64,000 nt of DNA from Camarhynchus parvulus. Lineage: Eukaryota > Chordata > Aves > Passeriformes > Thraupidae. This document shows, piece by piece, positions 60,960-64,000 of the stretch. Under the pieces are notes generated by a model. That model did not search any database and was not told the origin of the DNA. It was given only the letters and a program-made list of their open reading frames with translations. Every line of letters starts with the position of its first letter. The stretch's first letter is position 1. Location: the NCBI RefSeq assembly GCF_901933205.1, contig NC_044600.1:2418001-2482000 (forward strand), written 5' to 3'. Both the position numbers and the translations under genes were made by a program.

Positions 60960-61090
60960 GAAAGAGTTCCCTCAAAACCACCTGCTTGTGACACACAGCA
61001 AAATGAGCACGTGTCACGCGACTGATGTGAGACAAAAGATCAACAGCGGTGGAGGAAGACTTGTGGAAAGCTGGAGATCAAATAAAAAAT
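60960..61090. promoter_or_regulatory. candidate regulatory block with canonical CACGTG E-box
   Basis: cacgtg at 61008-61013 is followed by tcacgcgactg and aacagcggtgg, giving at least four CpGs in about 45 bases where the surroundings have almost none. An agatcaa word (61037-61043) lies between. It is too small for a CpG island. Confidence 0.25.
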
Positions 61091-64000
61091 GCAAAACTAT
61101 TTTCAGTGTTAAATATGTATGATAAACATCGACTGCAAGACAGCAGACCTAATCCTGCCTTGTCCTGAATCCTGAGTGAGAAATTTTACATAACCTTGCA
61201 TTTCTCTTTCGTGGGAATTCGTAAGGAAATATTTTATATCATTGCATTTTTAGTTTCTTTTTAAACAATCTTAGCAAGGCCCAAAGCAGTAAATAGAAGA
61301 AAGAAAAGTTTCATGTTCTATTTCTATTCCCAGCACTCAATGAACCACATTACAGATTCAATTGTCTCTCTCCTTGTACCCAACTCATCGCACAGAGAAT
61401 ACAGATTCATCTTTCCTAGACAAAATAACAACAATACAGAATTCATATTTCAACTTCCATTCAGATTGTCAATAAATATATGACATTATATAAATACAAT
61501 ATCACATTATTTTAAAAAACAGACAAAAAGCTACCGTGGAAGTAATTTTTCTACTTCTCTACTTACACTTTTTTCCCTAAATTTACCTCTTATTTTAAAG
61601 AAATTGTCTTCTGCAGAGATTTTATTGATATTCACTTTAAGGAAACCAGTTGATTTCAGCAAAAATTAGTGTGGAAGAATCTTATCATAAAAGATTAAAA
61701 GGATCTAAAGGAAATTGCACTGCTCAAGCAAAGCCTTAAATAGTTATCTCCTTACAAAAGTTTAGTATGATATCTCAACCAGCAATCAGATCAGCTTTAA
61801 CAAATGGTAACATTTCCCTCCTAGAAACCCATTTGAATTTGATTTTTTCCTCTCCCTGACTTTTTCAGTTCTTATGATGCTATCTCTAGTTTATAAAACC
61901 TCCTCAAGCAATTTTCTGCCAACAAGTGGCTTCTTTAATTTACCTCCACCATAAATTCCCAACCACAAGAGTAGATTCCTTGCTGCTTTAGATCTGCATT
62001 TAATTCCACAACCCTTCCTTTCGTTTCACAAATGCCCACCTTTATCTCCATCATTCTACTTTGGGGCATCATTTAACTTAGTCCTCCCAAGCCAGAAGTC
62101 CTCTCAGACCCTCCCACAAACTTCTGGCTTCAGTAAATTGATTTGCTGTCTCCTCTAACCATCCTCCACAGCAAATCAATCCTTTGACTCCTGCAACTTT
62201 TCTGAAGCCTCACCTCTTGCCTGCAAGAGGAAAGCTGTAATCACCCTTTATTTGCATTTCTCCGTGGCAATGAAGGAGGATTGATTTAGGATTAAGCATT
62301 TGCCATCACAGCTGGGTTCAGACAGAGCCAATTGACCCCTCAGCCCTCCCAGTCTCGCTGCCATCCCTTCCCATCAGGGCTGGAGCATGGTTGGAACACT
62401 GAGACTTTGCTGCCGCCTGCAAAGTTCCTCAAACCCTCTCACAAAGAGCAGCACCCACCACAGTGAGCATTTCTCTGAGGAAATGCCTTTCCATCTCACA
62501 CTCTGGGAAACTTCTTTCAATTTGCTCCATTTTTCCCACTATTAGAGTGCAACTGAAAAAAAAATCATTAAAAGAACGCACCTAGGACTTGATCTCAACT
62601 GACTAATGACTAGAATCAGTCATGCAAAAATACAGTTAAAAAGCTCTACTTTTTAAGAGAGCAGCTTCTGTAACTCAACCATCCAGACCAAAATTAAGAC
62701 TGAGCTGCTCAGACTTCTTGGAGCAAGTCCATGACTCCATAGGAGATGGTTTTGTATTCTGGAAAGATCACCACATCATCAGGTAAGTCAGGAAGACAAT
62801 GGATACAGATACAGTAAATGTACCTCTCCTATAGAAATATCAGAACAAATGGTGTTGTTCATCTTAGAAGAAAATGAAAAGCAGAGGATCCATGTACTGA
62901 CACCCAGGTACATTTGTAGGTCCGGTGAATTATAAAGTGACTGCTCACAAAGTTCTAGTTGAAGAAGTGGGGGGAATGAAATTAAATTATTATGTTGTTT
63001 TTTTCAGGATTAATCTTGTGCACTGTTGGTTGGAGTGCTGAGCACATCAGGGATTTCACAACATGGCATTAAAGAGCAACAATATTCAGAGCTATAATAA
63101 TTAAGACAAAATAGACATGATCTCCAGAGAACAGAGCAGAACCTTATTTTCCAGCACCTTTAAGCTATTCAGGGCTGTGGGAGTGAGATCTTTATAAGTG
63201 ATAATTCCACCCTATGGCACTTCCAACACATTTTTCATAAACAACTCACATTTGCCCGTGTTAGTTCTCGTGTACTTTACAGTTTTAGCAGCACAGCGTT
63301 CCTTGTTTGTGCAGATTTGCATTTGTCCGCGCTCAGGATGGGAGCTGGCAAAGCCTGGCTCACCTCCAGGGCCAGGCAGCCCTGCACAGCACCAGGGCTC
63401 CTGGGACAAGGGAGCTGTGCCAAGTGTCACCCCGGGGCTGCCCCAGGGACTGAGTTTCCCAAACTCTGGGGACGTGGCTCTCTGGCTGCGCCCCGAGGTT
63501 CCCATCTCAGCCCACGCTGGGCCTGGGACCACAGCACCAGCAAAACCTGTGCAGTCACTGAATCATTCAACAGTTGCTATTCCAGTAAGTTACACAGCAT
63601 GGAAAACTTTTTAGCAATAATACAAATGAAGGAGGAAAGCACTAGGAAGGAGCAGGAGATGTGTTGCCCTGTACTTTCAGATGGTCAGCTTTCAACTCCA
63701 CGTGTTAAATAAATAAAATTAGCTTGACTCACAAAGAAATCAACTACAAGTTTCATGAGAGGAAGCTCTGAGTTGCAAGAGTTTTAACGTGAAGTAATAA
63801 AAAGAAAAAAAGTACTTCAGAGAACTTAAAAGAAAGACAAAATTAAATGTGCTGGGGTGCCAAGGTCAGCTCCCTAATGCACAGCACACATTCACTAGTG
63901 CAAAATGCTTTTAAGGTTTCCTGAGGCTCAACGTGCTCTTTGCTGCTTTTATATGTCAACAGGTTCATCCTAGCGTGCCCTCAGCGTTCAGAAATCACCC
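61091..64000. other. gene-free stretch with a G+C-rich patch at 63330-63545
   Basis: A+T-rich up to about 62300, then the exon-like 62699 piece. At 63330-63545 sequence turns G+C-rich with several CpGs (ccgcgc, ccccgggg, ggacgtgg, tgcgccccgagg), opening frames on both strands. It is short of CpG-island size, and no promoter features are seen. Confidence 0.5.
62699..62782 (+). other. exon-like segment, 84 bases, open frame, unrecognised
   Basis: Ends at a strong donor, atcatcag/gtaagtca (GT at 62783-62784). One frame is open and reads LSCSDFLEQVHDSIGDGFVF followed by WKDHHII, balanced and acidic/aromatic, quite coding-like. Candidate acceptors are aaattaag (AG 62697-62698) or ctgctcag just downstream; neither has a good pyrimidine tract. 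No protein family is recognised. Confidence 0.16.

Noticed and set aside
1..64000. tRNA, rRNA, snRNA, common conserved microRNAs, CRISPR arrays, insertion sequences or bacterial operons
   Set aside because: I looked for characteristic words (for example let-7, miR-9, miR-124, U6 and tRNA box A) and spaced repeats and saw none. The composition and simple repeats are those of vertebrate nuclear DNA.

Overview
The window looks like non-coding nuclear DNA from a vertebrate, most likely a bird. It is A+T-rich (roughly 60% by eye) and CpG-poor. It carries simple repeats and short homopolymer runs, has no operon-like gene packing, and has no open frame that reads as a full gene. The one confidently recognised transposon is a 5'-truncated CR1 LINE near 46.73-46.92 kb, the dominant retroposon of birds and other sauropsids. 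A probable endogenous-retrovirus LTR lies near 36.72-36.96 kb. I saw no Alu, B1/B2 or L1 sequence, which argues against a mammal.

No protein-coding gene, tRNA, rRNA, known microRNA, CRISPR array or bacterial feature could be supported. The longest open frames (about 140-190 codons) are explained by stop-poor G+C-rich patches or by simple repeats that run through them. The window is best read as intergenic sequence or part of a very long intron.

Two layers of weaker structure stand out. The first is a series of blocks with dense homeodomain-, FOX/SOX- or E-box-type sites and retained CpGs: 260-600, 2030-2185, 6430-6625, 8390-8690, 20040-20260, 23600-23900, 29880-30110, 31140-31740, 36060-36200, 48870-48965, 60240-60530 and 60960-61090. 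They resemble the conserved non-coding elements that fill deserts around developmental regulators, but conservation cannot be tested from one sequence. The second is a scatter of exon-like segments with paired splice signals and an open frame: + strand 10069-10303, 14737-14815, 26247-26324, 35926-35996 and 62699-62782; - strand 5855-5919, 38621-38665 and 49873-50064. Each is weak alone and could be chance or part of a long non-coding RNA.

The rest is simple-sequence DNA: a (CA)n run at 21.46 kb, an (AT)n run at 55.95 kb, an (AACC)n run at 42.68 kb, eight A/C-rich tracts that all have the A/C strand on +, poly-A/T runs, and several exact or near-exact short tandem duplications (9.03, 30.58, 40.11, 43.51 and 48.60 kb). 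I did not find a previously undescribed biological system. The best leads are the candidate regulatory blocks, the minus-strand exon candidate at 49.9 kb and the LTR relic.
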